A DNA stretch of 64,000 nucleotides, taken from positions 24,684,501 through 24,748,500 of the forward strand of contig NC_065874.1 in the NCBI RefSeq assembly GCF_933775445.1. Reading direction: 5' to 3'. The stretch's first letter is position 1. Every line of letters begins with the position of its first letter. The position numbers were made by a program, and so were the translations under genes. This document shows, in pieces, positions 20,422 to 33,500 of the stretch. The notes beneath the pieces were generated by a model. It was not told the DNA's origin. It saw only the letters and a program-made list of their open reading frames with translations, and searched no databases. This stretch comes from Argentina anserina. Taxonomy: Eukaryota > Streptophyta > Magnoliopsida > Rosales > Rosaceae.

Positions 20422-23400
20422 ATGGCAATCCTACTCCCCTTCTCTGCTTCTGCTTCAATCTTCACTTCCCCACAATCCCGAACCCTCAAAACACTCCACC
20501 CATCTCTCCCTTCCTTGATCTCCACCGCTAACCCACTTCGAAAACCTTCAGGAAGATCAAAGAGCTTCTCTCCTTTACGAGTAGCAACCCAGCCTCAGAC
20601 CACAGACCCAGATCGACCCACCAAAACAGAACAAGATGGGGAAAGTTACAATATTGAAGACCAGGCCGAGGATGAAAACTCAGGAACCAAGTTCAGCTGG
20701 AGAGATCATTGGTACCCGGTTTCTCTGATTGAAGATTTGGACCCTAAATTGCCTACCCCATTTCAACTTCTGGGTCGAGACATTGTTTTGTGGTTTGATA
20801 GGAACAAGCAGGACTGGGTGGCCTTAGATGACAAATGCCCTCACCGCCTCGCGCCCTTATCTGTAAGCTTGTTTCTTCTATCTTTATGGTTTAGGGTTTA
20901 AGGTTGTAAGAATAAGATTAAAGAATATAACCCAAGTTTGGTTTTTTGATTATAGAACCAGTTTATGAATGTGGTTTTGTGAAAGATATGAATTGGGGTG
21001 TTATTTGGTTTTGCAGGAAGGGCGAATTGATGAAGGTGGAAACTTGCAATGTTCTTACCATGGATGGTCGTTTGACGGGTGTGGATCCTGTGTTCAAATT
21101 CCTCAGGCTTCACCTCAAGGTCCTGAAGCTCGTGCCGTTCGGTCTCCAAGAGCATGTGCTATAAGGTTTCCTACAGTGGTGTCTCAAGGCTTGCTCTTTG
21201 TTTGGCCTGATGAGAATGGTTGGGAAAGAGCCAATGCCTCCAAACCTCCAATGTAATTGATTCTTTATATAGTATTTGTTTTGTACTTTCAATTGTGATG
21301 TTATTTTAATGAGGAATATTGATTATGATGTTTAAGTATCTTTGGAATTTAATATTGGAAGTTGGATGTGTTATGTCCTGAATATTATAATGAGATTATG
21401 ATGTGCTGGTGTGTGTATGTTTAGGCTACCTGATGAGTTTGGCAAACCTGAGTTTTCGACTGTGACAATCCAGCGTGATCTCTTCTATGGCTATGATACC
21501 TTGATGGAAAATGTGTCTGATCCTTCCCACATTGACTTCGCTCATCATAAGGTACATGGTTCAAATTAATATCTGTGTGTTTTATCTTTTTCTTTCTCTC
21601 TGTTAACAGATGGAGATAACTTGAAGGAGGTTGGCCAAATGACCAGTAGGATATTGAATAGACTAATAGGATAAATCTACCAAATTTTTTATTAAACATT
21701 ATTGTGCCTGTTCTGATTATATTTGCTTATACAGCTTATCTGGCCGAATCCATCATTGAGTCTGTTGTTATAATATATCTTGTGAGGTTGCAGGTTTTTC
21801 TTCCTCAACATTTTTACTTTAAGTCTTTAGTTATGCTCTCGTTTATCTTTCTTATAAAATTCTGGCGGGAGACAAGAAACCATTTGTAGAAATCCTACTC
21901 ATCATGGGTGAGTGTTCCGCTATCTATTTTTGCTTCTGTTCTAAGAATGAGCTATTTTTGTATCATAATAATATTAGAAAAACTTTCGGTTTACATATTT
22001 TTTGATCTTTTTTTGCTGTTCTTAGTCCTGGAATTCCTTTTAGTAGAATACACAGGCTTTTTTTCCTTTAATTTGCTCTTTTTTGCAATACTTTATGCAT
22101 ATTTCTTAATCTATAGAGTTCCCTTTCGTTAAGCTCTTTGAGCCAGGAGTGGACATCATCATCATCTGCAGACAAATCCAGATCAGATCCTGTTTCATCA
22201 TTAGCTTAGCAAAAGTGGAATAGTATAGCAGGCTTTTCCGGAAAATAAGACGAAACCTGCTTTATCGATATGAGATAAATGCGTTCAAAAAGACCTCCTA
22301 AACCCCCTTGTCAAGTGATCGAGTTTAGTCTGAATTAAAGTTCGCAATTACTACCACAAGAAAGCCGTCCCCTCATCACTTCCCACTATTGTTTCTTGGG
22401 AGAGTTCACAACTTTTTTTTTCTGGCGTTCCTTTCTCTTGATGAAGAGGTGACCTCGTGCTCTTCAAGAAATGAAATAATCACCTATGCTGCGGATTGTG
22501 GTGTTTTGCACGTCAATGCTTAGACCTGAAGTTTTATAATCAGGCTGTATTTGTAGAAAATGTATAATCTGAGGAACATAGTTGATAGACTAAGGAGCAT
22601 CATTACTTGACAACTTGAGCTCATTTTTTATGGTAGAGACAGTACTCATTGGTGAAATCATTCTGCAGGTTACGGGAAGGAGAGATAGAGCAAAGCCATT
22701 GCCATTTAAACTGGAATGTAGTGGCTCTTGGGGCTTTTCTGGAGCTAATGAAGGCAACCCACGGATTACTGCCCAGTTTATAGCACCTTGTTATTACTTA
22801 AACAAGTAAGTTCATCAGCCTTGCATTATAGTTTATATACAACATCTCAAGCTCAAATTATGTGTAGACTGTACATAGATTCCATTTAACTCTTGTTTCC
22901 TTTCACCTAATGCTGTCAAAGTTCAATATGTGTTGGTTATGGAGTCTTTCACGGTTTCTTAGTTTTCGAGTCGCTATCCAATCCATTGGAAAGTTACTAA
23001 CTAAATAATGGCGGCTAATTAAGTGAATTACTTCTTAGAGAAAACCATGCTGAGGCTTGGGAGCACAGATGAACTGGATAGACTATGACAGAATTGTTCA
23101 CAGGACGGTTAGTGAGAAATTAACTTCGATTGGGAAGTGAGTTAATGAAGATTCAATGACCGAAGATGAAGGCAGAACTGCGGAAGGAGTAATTAGCTTT
23201 TATACAAGGCTGTACATAAAAGAAGTGATTGGAAAACAAATGGTTGAAGGATTGGCAAGCCAACTTGGTTAGATATTCCTTATAGAGAGGATGAGGTGAG
23301 GATGGGTGATTCACTTTGTTGTAAAAATGAGCCTGGCTCTGATGGCCCTTCTATTGGAGTTCATCAACTATGTTCGGACATGGTGAGGGAAGATTCGATG

Positions 23401-26400
23401 ATAGTTATGGAGGACTTTCTTGGAAATGGGAGTATTAATGTAGCCACCAATGTAGTTTAGTCTTGTTTAAGAAAACATGGATGCTATGCAGGACTGGGGA
23501 TCATAGGCCGGTTAGTTTTTCGTTAATGAAAGTTTGGGGAAGCACTATTTCTCATGCTTGATGACCTTTGATGAAGGTAGATAGATTTTGACGGAGAGGT
23601 AAGCCAAATCTGCCCAAAAGGGGTAGTCTTCAACATTGATTTTGAAAACGCCTACGACCATGGTGAATGGTATGAAGGATTTTGGGTAGCAAAGGAAGGG
23701 TATTAGTGAGGTTTGAAGAGGAGGGATGAGGGGCTGTCATTATCAATGGTAGGCCAAGGAGGTAAAGCTGGAGCCACAAGGGGGTTAGAAAAGGTCAGTT
23801 ATCTCCTTCGACGTTGACCTTGATTGCCTAATTCAAGTGTTATGGTGGATAGAACCAGGGAGGTGCAGTCAGTAGGACTGAAAGTTGGCGAAGAAGTATC
23901 CAAAATTTTGCTGTTTCCATGGGGCGGCAGTATTTGTGGATGTTCTGGCATATTCACTAGACTAGAAAGAAAATTGAGCAAAGTATTGATTGCTCTTTAC
24001 TTCTTTAGTATTCATGAAGAAAGGTTGGCTTTAGCTTAGCATTTCATTTGAGATGTGGGGTCAGAAGTTGGCCATTGAGACTAGGGCTTCCACTTGGGGG
24101 TAATCCGGCACTGAGCTTTTGGGATCATATAGCGTTGAATTAATTGGAGAAGAAAGTTGAAGGTTAGAGTAGAGCCTTCCTATTGAGGGGGGAATGATTA
24201 AGCTTGATGCAGTCAAATCAAGGCAGTGTGTACACATATCGAGAGATCGATGAAGTCTTCTAATGGGAATAGAGAATGGAAATATATATCGTTTAATCAA
24301 TAGTAATGTGGCATCTAAGTGAAGAAGATGGGTGGTTGCAGGATGGGGACTTTGGTGATAATTGAGGCTTAACTTGGAAAAAGGATATTGAGTTTTCAAG
24401 AAGAGAGATTTGTATGGTTTGCTTTCATTGGAGTAAATATGGGCTGAAAGCAGATGGTAAGGATTTCAATATTGTGTTTCAAGTATCTCGGAAGGGAGGT
24501 GGTTTGGAAAAAATAATTTTGTCCTTCCTTATTTAGGTAGGGTATATAGATTCTCCAGTATCAAAATCTTTCAATTTCCAGGGTGCGCAGACATGGCTGG
24601 AATTCAAATGATTGTCAGATCAAGAAACGTGTGCGAGGCCTCTTCATTGGTGTCTGATGTGCAAAGCCACTTAGAATGTGAATCATTCTTGATTCTTCAG
24701 CCAGAGCTAACAAAATTCTTAGAATAGATTTCGTAACAGCATGCCATCATACTTTTCAATGAAATACAAGATGTTCTTGATTGAACAATGCTGAGTCCTA
24801 AGTCCTAACCAAATCAAGAGTTGAGAGTGCTACACAAACAAAAACACATATATAAGATTTACCTTTTACTGAGCTCATTCAACTTACTTTATATATATAT
24901 ATAATTGTAATCATTTTCATCCTTGTAAATCTTAATCATCTGTTTATCGTGATTCACTCAGAATAGAGATTGATACAAAGCTTCCACTTGTTGGTGATCA
25001 AAAATGGGTTATATGGATTTGTTCCTTCAATGTTCCAATGGCACCAGGGAAGACCCGGTCTATTGTTTGTAGTGCTCGAAACTTCTTCCAATTCAGCATG
25101 CCAGGGCCTGCTTGGTGGCAGGTGAGAACTTCATGCGTATTTTATATTCCAGTTCTGCTCATCACAACTTGGATAGCATTTGCTATGCCGTGAGGATAGT
25201 ATACATTTGATGGTATTCCTATAGTAGTCCTGTAATTTCGCCCGCTATAGTATGTAGCAGTTACCTTTTGAAAAGGCAAGCAGCTGCCCAACACTTTTTT
25301 TTTCCATCAACTGGTAGACCCTGGTGTCCGAGGGTGTACATTTTCACTAGGTCCTTGGAACCATAAGTTCAGAAATAGATTGCAGTAAGCTATAGGTTAG
25401 AATTTTTTTTGGTGGACCATACAATAAAAACTTTTTTTTTTTTGAAAGGATATGATAGGAACTTAGCTGAGGTGTGAAATCTCATATTAGTTCGTTCAAT
25501 GTCAGATATTATGATGCAAACAAAAAGAAATTATTGTTCTATTCATGTTGAAAATGTTATATCCTAACTAACTTAAATAGGTATTGGAGGTCATACTGAG
25601 TCTTAACCTTTTGCATAGAACACATCACATTTAGTTTCTCTAGGTAGTTAATACTTCTAGTAGCATGAAGGTCTATACAGTCACAGGGGAAGGAATCCAT
25701 CAGGTAGCATTCCGGATTCAGAGCACTGGAGGGCGTACAATCCCCCAACCTTGCTTTTGGTGATCTTCAACTAGCTTATATTTTTTTTGAAAGGTCAACT
25801 AGCTTATATTTGATTTGTCAAGTGTACTGTATTGAGTTCTCTGATCTAATTACTGTAAATACCTATTTCTCATTCCCGTATAGTGAAGTAAGAAGTTTCA
25901 AATTTGTAAATAATTTCTGTTTTGCTGCATAATCAAATAACTGAAGATTTTATGCTCAAAATATAGTTTAATTTCACTTTCATTAACAGAATGCTTTGTA
26001 TCATAATCTAAAGTTCCCTTCATGTTTCAACTTACGTTTTAAATCTGTAAATGAAGTTTCTGTTTTGCTGATAATCGAATAATCTGAAGTTCTGTGCTCA
26101 AATTATTGTGCAATTTCAAGTTTCTTTTTCTTAAACAGAATATTTTGTGTTCTCATGATCTAGGATTTCCCTCATATTACAACTTTTTCTATCAGGTGAT
26201 TCCTAGATGGCATGAACACTGGACTTCAAATAAGGTGTACGATGGGGACATGATTGTCCTTCAGGGTCAAGAGAAGGTCTTTCTATCCAAGTCAAAGGAA
26301 GAATTTGGTGATGTTAATAAGCAGTACACAACAATTACATTTACACCCACGCAAGCAGATCGTTTTGTCTTGGCATTTCGAAATTGGCTGAGGCGACATG

Positions 26401-26857
26401 GCAACAGCCAACCTGAGTGGTTTGGTACAAGTGACCAACAACCGTTGCCCTCAACTGTCTTATCAAAACGTCAGGTCCGGGAAAACAGCATTTCTTTCCT
26501 TTCTCTGGAAAACTGTTGTAAACAAAAGTATTTCAATAACTCAACTTCTACTTACAAATCGTTTTGGTTCATTAGTTTCTATCTTTTCATTTTGTTATGC
26601 AGATGTTGGACAGGTTTGAGCAGCACACACTTAAATGTTCATCATGTAAAGGAGCTTATACAGCATTTCAGACCTGGCAGAAGTTGCTAATCGGCACAGC
26701 TGTTGTTTTTGCCTCAACAGCCGGGATTCCTTCAGATCTAAAGTTACGAATCATTTTGGCTGGGTTTGCCCTCGTGAGTGCTAGCTTAGCTTATGCTTTA
26801 CATGAACTGGAAAAGAATTTTGTTTTTGTTGATTATGTACATGCTGACATTGAATAA
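20422..26857 (+). CDS. PAO: Pheophorbide a oxygenase, chloroplastic (seven exons, 544 aa)
   Basis: PAO (ACD1) is the Rieske-type iron monooxygenase of the chloroplast inner envelope. It opens the porphyrin ring of pheophorbide a, giving red chlorophyll catabolite during senescence and ripening. Exons: 20422-20862, 21017-21252, 21425-21551, 22669-22805, 24962-25121, 26196-26474 and 26603-26857. All introns are GT..AG and the phases join without a break. A Ser-rich transit peptide occupies ~residues 1-50. The Rieske cluster ligands are C139/H141 (CPHRLAPLS) and C159/H162 (CSYHGW). The mononuclear-iron motif is D258..H261..H266 (NVSDPSHIDFAHHK). The C-terminal redox CxxC typical of this family is C472/C475 (KCSSCKGAY). 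Two hydrophobic stretches at ~488-526 fit the C-terminal membrane anchor. Family length is ~535-545, so the gene looks complete. The sequence resembles PAO more closely than the relatives PTC52 and TIC55 (for example FSWRDHWYPVSL and LPSTVLSKRQMLDRF). Confidence 0.95.
23030..24500 (+). mobile_element. Decayed LINE fragment in PAO intron 4
   Basis: Within the 2156-bp intron, plus-strand translation shows degenerate LINE reverse-transcriptase traces: a SFYTRLY-like segment (23190-23215), NEPGSDGPSIG (23325-23355), VFNIDFENAYDH (23628-23662, the RT block with conserved Asp), and GLPLGGNPALSFWDHI after one frame shift (24085-24130). Stops are frequent, so it is inactive. The borders are approximate. 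It appears spliced out with the intron, since flanking exons join in phase. Confidence 0.75.
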
Positions 26858-28019
26858 AGATGTATAAACTGGGAGTAGTACTGCATCAGAAATTAAAGAA
26901 TGCTTCTACTTGGTGTAAAGTCTTAGAAAATAGAAACTAGTTTGAAGAGTATCCTGGTAATTATTATAAGAGACCCTACCCATATCCATTTACAATCGAA
27001 AGATATTGTTTATAGATATTAAAAGAAAGAGCTCTGCTCACATTGTATCTTATGTGAGCAATGAATTATTAGACTGGAGGGAATGATTTGCCAGTCTGAT
27101 GCTTTGCTGTGGGTATCATTGGAGCTTGTTTTAATTGCCATGTCCAAGTCTCTGCATCATCTATTCCGGATATGTATCAGTCTATGTTCCAGTATTGTAC
27201 GATTTTGTAGCAATGAGTCAACATTTGTACACTATATTTTTCATCCAAAATTAACCGTCTAGCGGCTAGTATTCTTCTGAATATTTTTGTATTGTTCAAG
27301 ACCAGAAAAGAACTGTTGTAAAAAAAAAAATTCCAGAAAAGAACCCATACGGTTAATCCTGCTTACCAGCTCATGTGTAAAGATCATACGCTTGCTCATT
27401 AAGAACACAGGAATTTAGGACACAGAACTACAGGGGATTACAAATATTGAAGATGAACTTAACGTCCTTTGACCAAAAAAAAAAGAAGAAGACCAAAGTC
27501 CTGTATGCCAAAATGCTAATTCCACTTTGGATTATAAAGTGTTGACAATTCTTGACTCATACACGAGCATGCCACTACCAGCATTTGAAGTATTGGGTGA
27601 TCAAGTCTTCTACAGTTTCTCTTGGTACTATTTACCCGATTATATTGTTATCTTCACTCTTCTCTTTTAGTCAATTTAAGAATGTTATCAGAGTTATCAG
27701 ACAATGCTTCAGAATTGATAATAAGAAGACAAACCATAGAAAGCCGTGACCTTTAAATTATTAAATTCTGAGTCTCTTCATATACCATTAACTAGTTTCG
27801 GCCGTCCAATATACACCACCGAATAGCAAAACTAAGAACCAAAACAAACAACAAGAAATTCAAAGTGTGAAGAATCGGAAGAAATTCAAAGTGTGATGTA
27901 TTAACGTGGGTTTCGCTGGCAGCACCATCGAGTCGCCACCCTTGACTTCTTCATAATTAATCTATGTGCTCACTATAAGGTCCAATACATAATCCAGGTC
28001 AGTGATCCCATCCACAATT

Positions 28020-28023
<4 letters not shown>
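26858..28023. other. Intergenic: PAO 3' flank
   Basis: Likely PAO 3'UTR for the first few hundred bases, then AT-rich sequence with short poly(A) runs. No gene or element recognised. Confidence 0.5.

Positions 28024-28113
<90 letters not shown>
28024..28113 (+). repeat. Compound microsatellite (TC)n(TA)n
   Basis: About 29 TC dinucleotides directly followed by about 15 AT dinucleotides, 90 bp upstream of a TATA box. Length is likely polymorphic. Confidence 0.97.
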
Positions 28114-28117
<4 letters not shown>

Positions 28118-28198
28118 GAACGACTTGCTCAAACATTACTAAAAGACTATCTCTTTTGGTAAAATGGTAATACATGACTTGTGATGCACTGATATACC

Positions 28199-28205
28199 TA
28201 TAAAT
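28199..28205 (+). promoter_or_regulatory. TATA box of the globulin-like gene
   Basis: TATAAAT 73 bp before the start codon at 28272, a normal plant spacing for a short 5'UTR. The compound microsatellite lies just upstream. Confidence 0.65.
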
Positions 28206-28271
28206 GAGCATTTCCTCCTTCCAGTTTAAGCATCCACTTATACTTGTTTTAATTACTTACAGAGTATAACA

Positions 28272-29585
28272 ATGGCTTCCTCTTCATTTCAGTGCCTTAT
28301 TCTCCTTTCCTCATTAGCTTTCTTCTTCTTTGCCACCCCCTCACTAGCCAGAACATCGTTCAAACCAAAAGCTCTAGTTCTTCCAGTGACGAAAGACCCT
28401 TCAACCCTCCAATACCTCACCGCCATCAACCAAAGAACCCCTCTAGTCCCCGTTAAACTGACCGTCGACCTCGGCGGTCAATCACTTTGGGTAGATTGTG
28501 AGGGAGGCTATGTCTCCTCAACCTACAAGCCTGCACATTGCGGATCCTCCCAGTGCAAACTTGCCGAGTCCAAGTCGTGTACCACAGAGTGCTTCTCATC
28601 CCCAAAACCAGGGTGCAACAACAACACATGTAACATCTTCCCAGACAACCCTCTGGCCACCACACTCACCGGGAGCGGCGAACTAGGTCAAGACGTAGTC
28701 GCTCTCCGATCCACAGATGGATCTAAACCAGGTCCGGTTGTGTCTACCCCAAACGTCCTCTTCAGTTGTGGTGACACTTCTCTGTTGGCAAACCTTTCCG
28801 CCGGTGTTAAGGGCATGGCTGGCCTCGGCAGACCTAAAGTCGGACTTCCTTCTCAGTTGGCATACGCCTTTAGCTTGGACAGGAAGTTCGCCATTTGCCT
28901 GCCCTCTACATCAAAATCTAAAGGTGTCATATTTTTCGGAAGAAGTCCATATGTTTTCCTTCCCGGCATTGATGTCTCCAAGTCTCTTACATACACCAAA
29001 TTGATCCTAAATCCGGTTAGCACGGCCGGTGTGTCTTTCGAAGGTGATGCTTCTTCAGAATACTTCATTGGAGTAAACTCCATCAAGGTGAACGAAAAAA
29101 TGGTTCCATTTAACACCTCATTGCTGGCCATTGACGGAGAAGGGTTTGGCGGCACAAGAATTAGCACTCTGAAGCCTTACACGGTTTTGGAGACTTCAAT
29201 CTACAAGGCTGTTGTCAATGCGTTTGTGAAATCACTCGCTCACATACCAAGAGTAAAATCCGTAGCGCCTTTCGGAGCGTGTTACGACTCAAAGAAGATC
29301 GGCAGCACCCGTGTTGGCCCCGGTGTGCCTGCAATTGACCTTGTTTTGAGCAATGGAGTGTACTGGAGAGTGTTCGGGGCAAACTCCATGGTGCAGGTCA
29401 GCAAGGACGTGTTGTGCTTAGGGTTTGTGGATGGCGGTGTGAGGCCAAGGACTTCTATCGTGATTGGAGGGCATCAGATTGAGGACAATCTTCTTCAATT
29501 TGATTTGGCTAACAAGAGGCTCGGATTCAGCTCCTCCTTGTTGTTCCGACAGACCACCTGCGCCAACTTCAACTTCACTTCTTAA
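28272..29585 (+). CDS. Basic 7S globulin / GIP2 / TAXI-like secreted protein (inactive A1 aspartic protease homologue), intronless, 437 aa
   Basis: This belongs to the plant family of A1 pepsin-fold proteins that includes soybean basic 7S globulin, carrot EDGP, gamma-conglutin, TAXI xylanase inhibitors and GIP2. Members bind apoplastic ligands or glycosidases rather than digesting protein. A signal peptide spans residues 1-26 (hydrophobic core LILLSSLAFFFFATPSLA). The first catalytic motif, normally D[TS]G, reads VDLGGQSLWVDC at ~65-76. The second half lacks the usual DSGT and has STLKPYTVLE instead, so proteolysis is unlikely. Cysteines are abundant (CGSSQC, CNNNTC, FGACYD, VLCLGF, TTCANF), fitting the disulfide-rich family. 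Several N-glycosylation sequons occur, including the C-terminal NFTS. Length matches the family (~430). No introns interrupt it, as usual. A broken relative lies at 36327-37643 on the opposite strand. I cannot tell which subfamily ligand it binds. Confidence 0.9.
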   Translation: MASSSFQCLILLSSLAFFFFATPSLARTSFKPKALVLPVTKDPSTLQYLTAINQRTPLVPVKLTVDLGGQSLWVDCEGGYVSSTYKPAHCGSSQCKLAESKSCTTECFSSPKPGCNNNTCNIFPDNPLATTLTGSGELGQDVVALRSTDGSKPGPVVSTPNVLFSCGDTSLLANLSAGVKGMAGLGRPKVGLPSQLAYAFSLDRKFAICLPSTSKSKGVIFFGRSPYVFLPGIDVSKSLTYTKLILNPVSTAGVSFEGDASSEYFIGVNSIKVNEKMVPFNTSLLAIDGEGFGGTRISTLKPYTVLETSIYKAVVNAFVKSLAHIPRVKSVAPFGACYDSKKIGSTRVGPGVPAIDLVLSNGVYWRVFGANSMVQVSKDVLCLGFVDGGVRPRTSIVIGGHQIEDNLLQFDLANKRLGFSSSLLFRQTTCANFNFTS

Positions 29586-29820
29586 ATTTGGAGTTTCGGT
29601 CATCAATGCTTTTTATTACAAAAAAGAAAAAAATAATAATAGCCGCCATGTGTTCTAGTTGTTCTTATGAATAAAATTAGTGTGCGGCTATTACCACTCC
29701 ACAGTCTACTTTTTCACTTCGTATTCTTTTTACACCCTAATTTTAAATTTTTTTCCTTCGGATTTAGTTTGTTCACCTCATTTGAATACTTAAAATACAT
29801 TTTTTGAATAATATTTTATT
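29586..29820. other. 3' flank of the globulin-like gene
   Basis: AT-rich 3'UTR and flank. GTGCGGCTATTACCACTCC at about 29680 resembles sequence at 44522, either through shared ancestry or a common short repeat. Confidence 0.45.
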
Positions 29821-30049
29821 TGTAAAAGTGAAATGGAATTGGTATATTCATATTATTACGAACCTCCATTATATAGGGGAAATATTACATGAAAATATAT
29901 CAATCAGTTTAATGACAATAAATGAAAATTGATTCGTTACATAATTTAGATCCATAATTAACTAAATATCAATACTGATTGCCCAATTGTCTCCGTCAGT
30001 TACTTTGATGAAGGCACACTAATAAGGTAATAATGTTGTTCCTTTAACA
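29821..30049 (-). repeat. 3' LTR of the Ty1/copia element (229 bp)
   Basis: In element orientation the LTR starts TGTTAAAGGAACAAC after a purine tract (CAATGGGGAG, rc of 30050-30060) and ends CACTTTTACA at 29821. It is thus bounded by TG..CA. Fragments of the same LTR occur at 40062-40180 and 45145-45214. No matching 5' LTR is visible beyond 35400, so TSDs cannot be checked. Confidence 0.75.
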
Positions 30050-30528
30050 CTCCCCATTGTGCCAAGTCAGACATAGTAGTGCGTGAACTGTTGCCTCATC
30101 AAAAATCTTGCCAGATAATAAAACCAAATGGGACAAAATGGATCTTGGTCGAAGTGAAAAAAAGTACAACACACTAATGACATGTGTGGGTCTAGACTCC
30201 CCCTAAAGTCTACCTCTCCCCATGACTCTTACTTTAATCAAGGGAGTTCGGAAAACTTTCGCATTCCTATATCACTTATATGTTTCTCAAACGTAACTTT
30301 AGGCAATGACTTGGTGAATAGATCTGCCACATTCTCCTCAGATTTAACTTGGTTCACTTAATCCTGAGGAGAGCTTGTTGTTGCTGATTGTAGAAAAACT
30401 TTGGAGATATATGTTTCGTATTGTCACCCTTGATATAACTTAGCTTTATCTTCATAAATACACGTAGGCTCTTCAGTGGTAGAACTTAAACCACTAGTTC
30501 CTCGAATATGAGTAATGATAGACCTTAG

Positions 30529-33500
30529 TCATACACACTCACGAACCGCCTCATCTAGAGCAATAATCTCTGAGTGGTTCGAAGAGGTAGCCACAAGGGT
30601 TTGCTTGGTTGATCTCCAAGATATCGTCGTTTTTCCAATAGTGAATACATAACCAGTTTGGGAACGACCTTTATGTGGGTCAGAAAGATACCCAGCATCA
30701 GCGAAACCAACCAAAACATTATTTGGGGTTTCAGAGTAAGGGATAGTAATTTTGTCATCGACATTTTCTTTAGGAACTGTAATTCTATTTGCGGATCCTC
30801 CTGTCTTACTGTAAGGAAAGAATAAACCCAAGTCAATAGTTCCCTTGAAGTATCGAAATATGTTCTTAACACCACTCCAATGATGCTGCGTAGGCGCTGA
30901 GCTAAATCTAGCTAACAAGTTCACTGAGAATACAATATATGGTCGAGTACATTGGGCCAAGTACAATAATGCGCATATTGCACTTAGGTAGGGAGTTCCA
31001 GCTCCTAATACCTCTTCGTCATTTTCCTGTGGGCGAAACGGATCTTTCTTTACATCCAAACTTCGACCGATCATGGGAGTGCTAACAGGGTGCACTGTGT
31101 TCATGTTAAATCGCCTAAGCATCTTTTGGACATATGCAGACTGGTGGATTAAAATTCCACAAGCTTGGTGCTCTAGTTCAAGACCTAGACAAAACAGAGT
31201 TTTCCCAAGATCTTTCATCTCAAATTCGGATTTCAAATAGCTCGTGGTTTCTCTTATTTCGTCAAGAGTACCTATTATGTTCATGTCATCAACATATACA
31301 ACTACATTAGCAAATCCGGAACTTGTTTTCTTTATAAATACGCAGGGGCACAATTCATTATTCTTATATCTTTTCCCAATCAAGTAGTCACTTAGACGGG
31401 TATACCACATCCGCCCTGATTGCTTTAGTCCGTAAAGTGAGCGTTTCAACCTGAATGAAAACGCACTCCGTGGTTTAGAGTCACTTGACTTGGGCAATTG
31501 AAGGCCATCAGGCACTTTCATATATATCTTTGAATCTATCCCCATAGAGATATGTTGTAACTACATCTATAAGTTGCATGTCCAGTTATTCGGAAGCTAC
31601 CAAACTAACAAGGTAGCGAAATGTTATGATGTCCATTACGGGAGAGTATGTCTCCTCATAGTCAATTCTAGGGCGTTGTGAGAAACCTTGCGCCACAAGG
31701 CGAGCCTTGTACTTTAGGACTTCGTTCTTCTCATTACGCTTTCTGACAAATACCCATTTATGTCCTACAGGCTTTACACTTGGTGGGGTTAGCACTACCG
31801 GACCAAATACATGTCTTTTTGCCAGTGAATCTAATTCTACCTGGATTGCGTCTTTCCATTTAGGCCAATCTGCTCTTTGTTTATATTCTGCAACAGAGCG
31901 TGGTTCGATATCATTATGCTCTACTATTTCATGAGCAACGTTATATGCAAATGCATCATCAATGTGTAAGGAAGATCTTTCCATCAACTCATGTGCACTC
32001 TCATAATTCATTGAGATTTCTTTGTTCTCTGGAATCATACCAAACATCGGAGCATCCTCCAGTAATGATTCATGGATATAACTATAATCAGAGATAATCT
32101 CATGAGAGGGATTCTCCACATCGATGATTAATGGATCTGGTTGTGCCTTAGTCGCTCTTTTCTTCCTTGGGCAAGTATCAGTCGAACCAAGTGGTCTCCC
32201 CTTCTTCCTTTGAGGAGCCACGGCCTCAACCACACCTCCACTAAGTGTGGTTGCAGTACCTCCTACTACGGCACCATGCCCCTTTTTAGGGACTTCTAAT
32301 CTTGCAGGCACATTTGCAGCTGATATATATGATCTTGTCACTTAAGCGATATCAGAAAATGCATCAGTCATCGAATATGCTACGTTCTGAAGATCCATTA
32401 TTCTTTTCACTTCACTTTCACATTGTGGAGTGCGGGGATCAAAATGCGATTGAGTGGGGACAAACCATGACAATTCCTGTCGTTCCCTTTGAAAATCATT
32501 TTTCTTATCTCCCCCTAATGACAGGAAGATTGTCTCATTAAAATGACAATCCGCAAATCTAGCGGTAAAACGATCGCCTGTCAAAGGTTCCAAACAGAAA
32601 ATAATTGTTGGGGATTCATATCCAACATAAATACCTAGTCGTCTTTGAGGACTATTTTTTGTGCGTTGTGGGGGCGCAATAGGAACATATACAGCACAAC
32701 CAAATATGCGTAAGTATGAAATGTCAAGCTCATATCCAGTAACCAGCTGGTACGTAGAAAATGGTTGGCTAGCAGTAGGTCTGAAACGAATAAGCAAGGA
32801 TGCGTGCAATATTACATAACCCCATGCACTGATAGGTAAGTTGGTGCACATAGCAAGTGCCCTAGCCACCATCTGTAACTTTTTGATGGTGGCTTCAGCG
32901 AGACCATTTTGTGTATGCACATGGGGAATATGATGCTCTACATTGATCCCAATAGACATGCAATAATCATCAAATACTTTTGATGTAAACTCTCCAGCGT
33001 TATCAAGCCTTATAGACTTAATAGAGTGATTATGGTGGTGAGCCCTTAAACGAATAATCTGTGCTAAAAGTTTTGCAAATGCAGCGTTTCGTGTGGACAA
33101 TAATGCAACATGTGACCAGCGAGTCGAAGCATCTACCAGAACCATAAAGTACTTAAATGGCCCGCATTCTAGATGGATATGTCCACAAATATCACCTTGT
33201 ATCATTTGTAAGAATGGAATGTTTTATTTCGTATCTTTAACATATGAAGGTCTCGATCCTGTTTTTGCCAAAGAGCAAGCTTTGCAAAATGACTAATGTA
33301 CCTTGGAAAAAGTCATTGAGGCAGAGGGAAGGAACACTTCTAGTACTTTAGAATGTAATGAATGCATTGGAGCAGTGTAACGAGCATTGTGCATCGTATT
33401 GGATTGTTGTCCCATTTTATTTTTTCCTCAAAAGAAGGGATGCCCATGTGAATTCTTTAGAATACGGACCATCATGTCTTGACCAGGATGTCATAATCGG

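Noticed and set aside
20422..26857. Alternative assignment of the Rieske protein to PTC52 or TIC55
   Set aside because: Local motifs throughout agree with PAO rather than with those relatives, including the C-terminal CxxC context.
28272..29585. Call as an active aspartic protease
   Set aside because: Both catalytic D[TS]G-type motifs are replaced (DLGG and STLKPYT), as in non-catalytic 7S-globulin/TAXI members.
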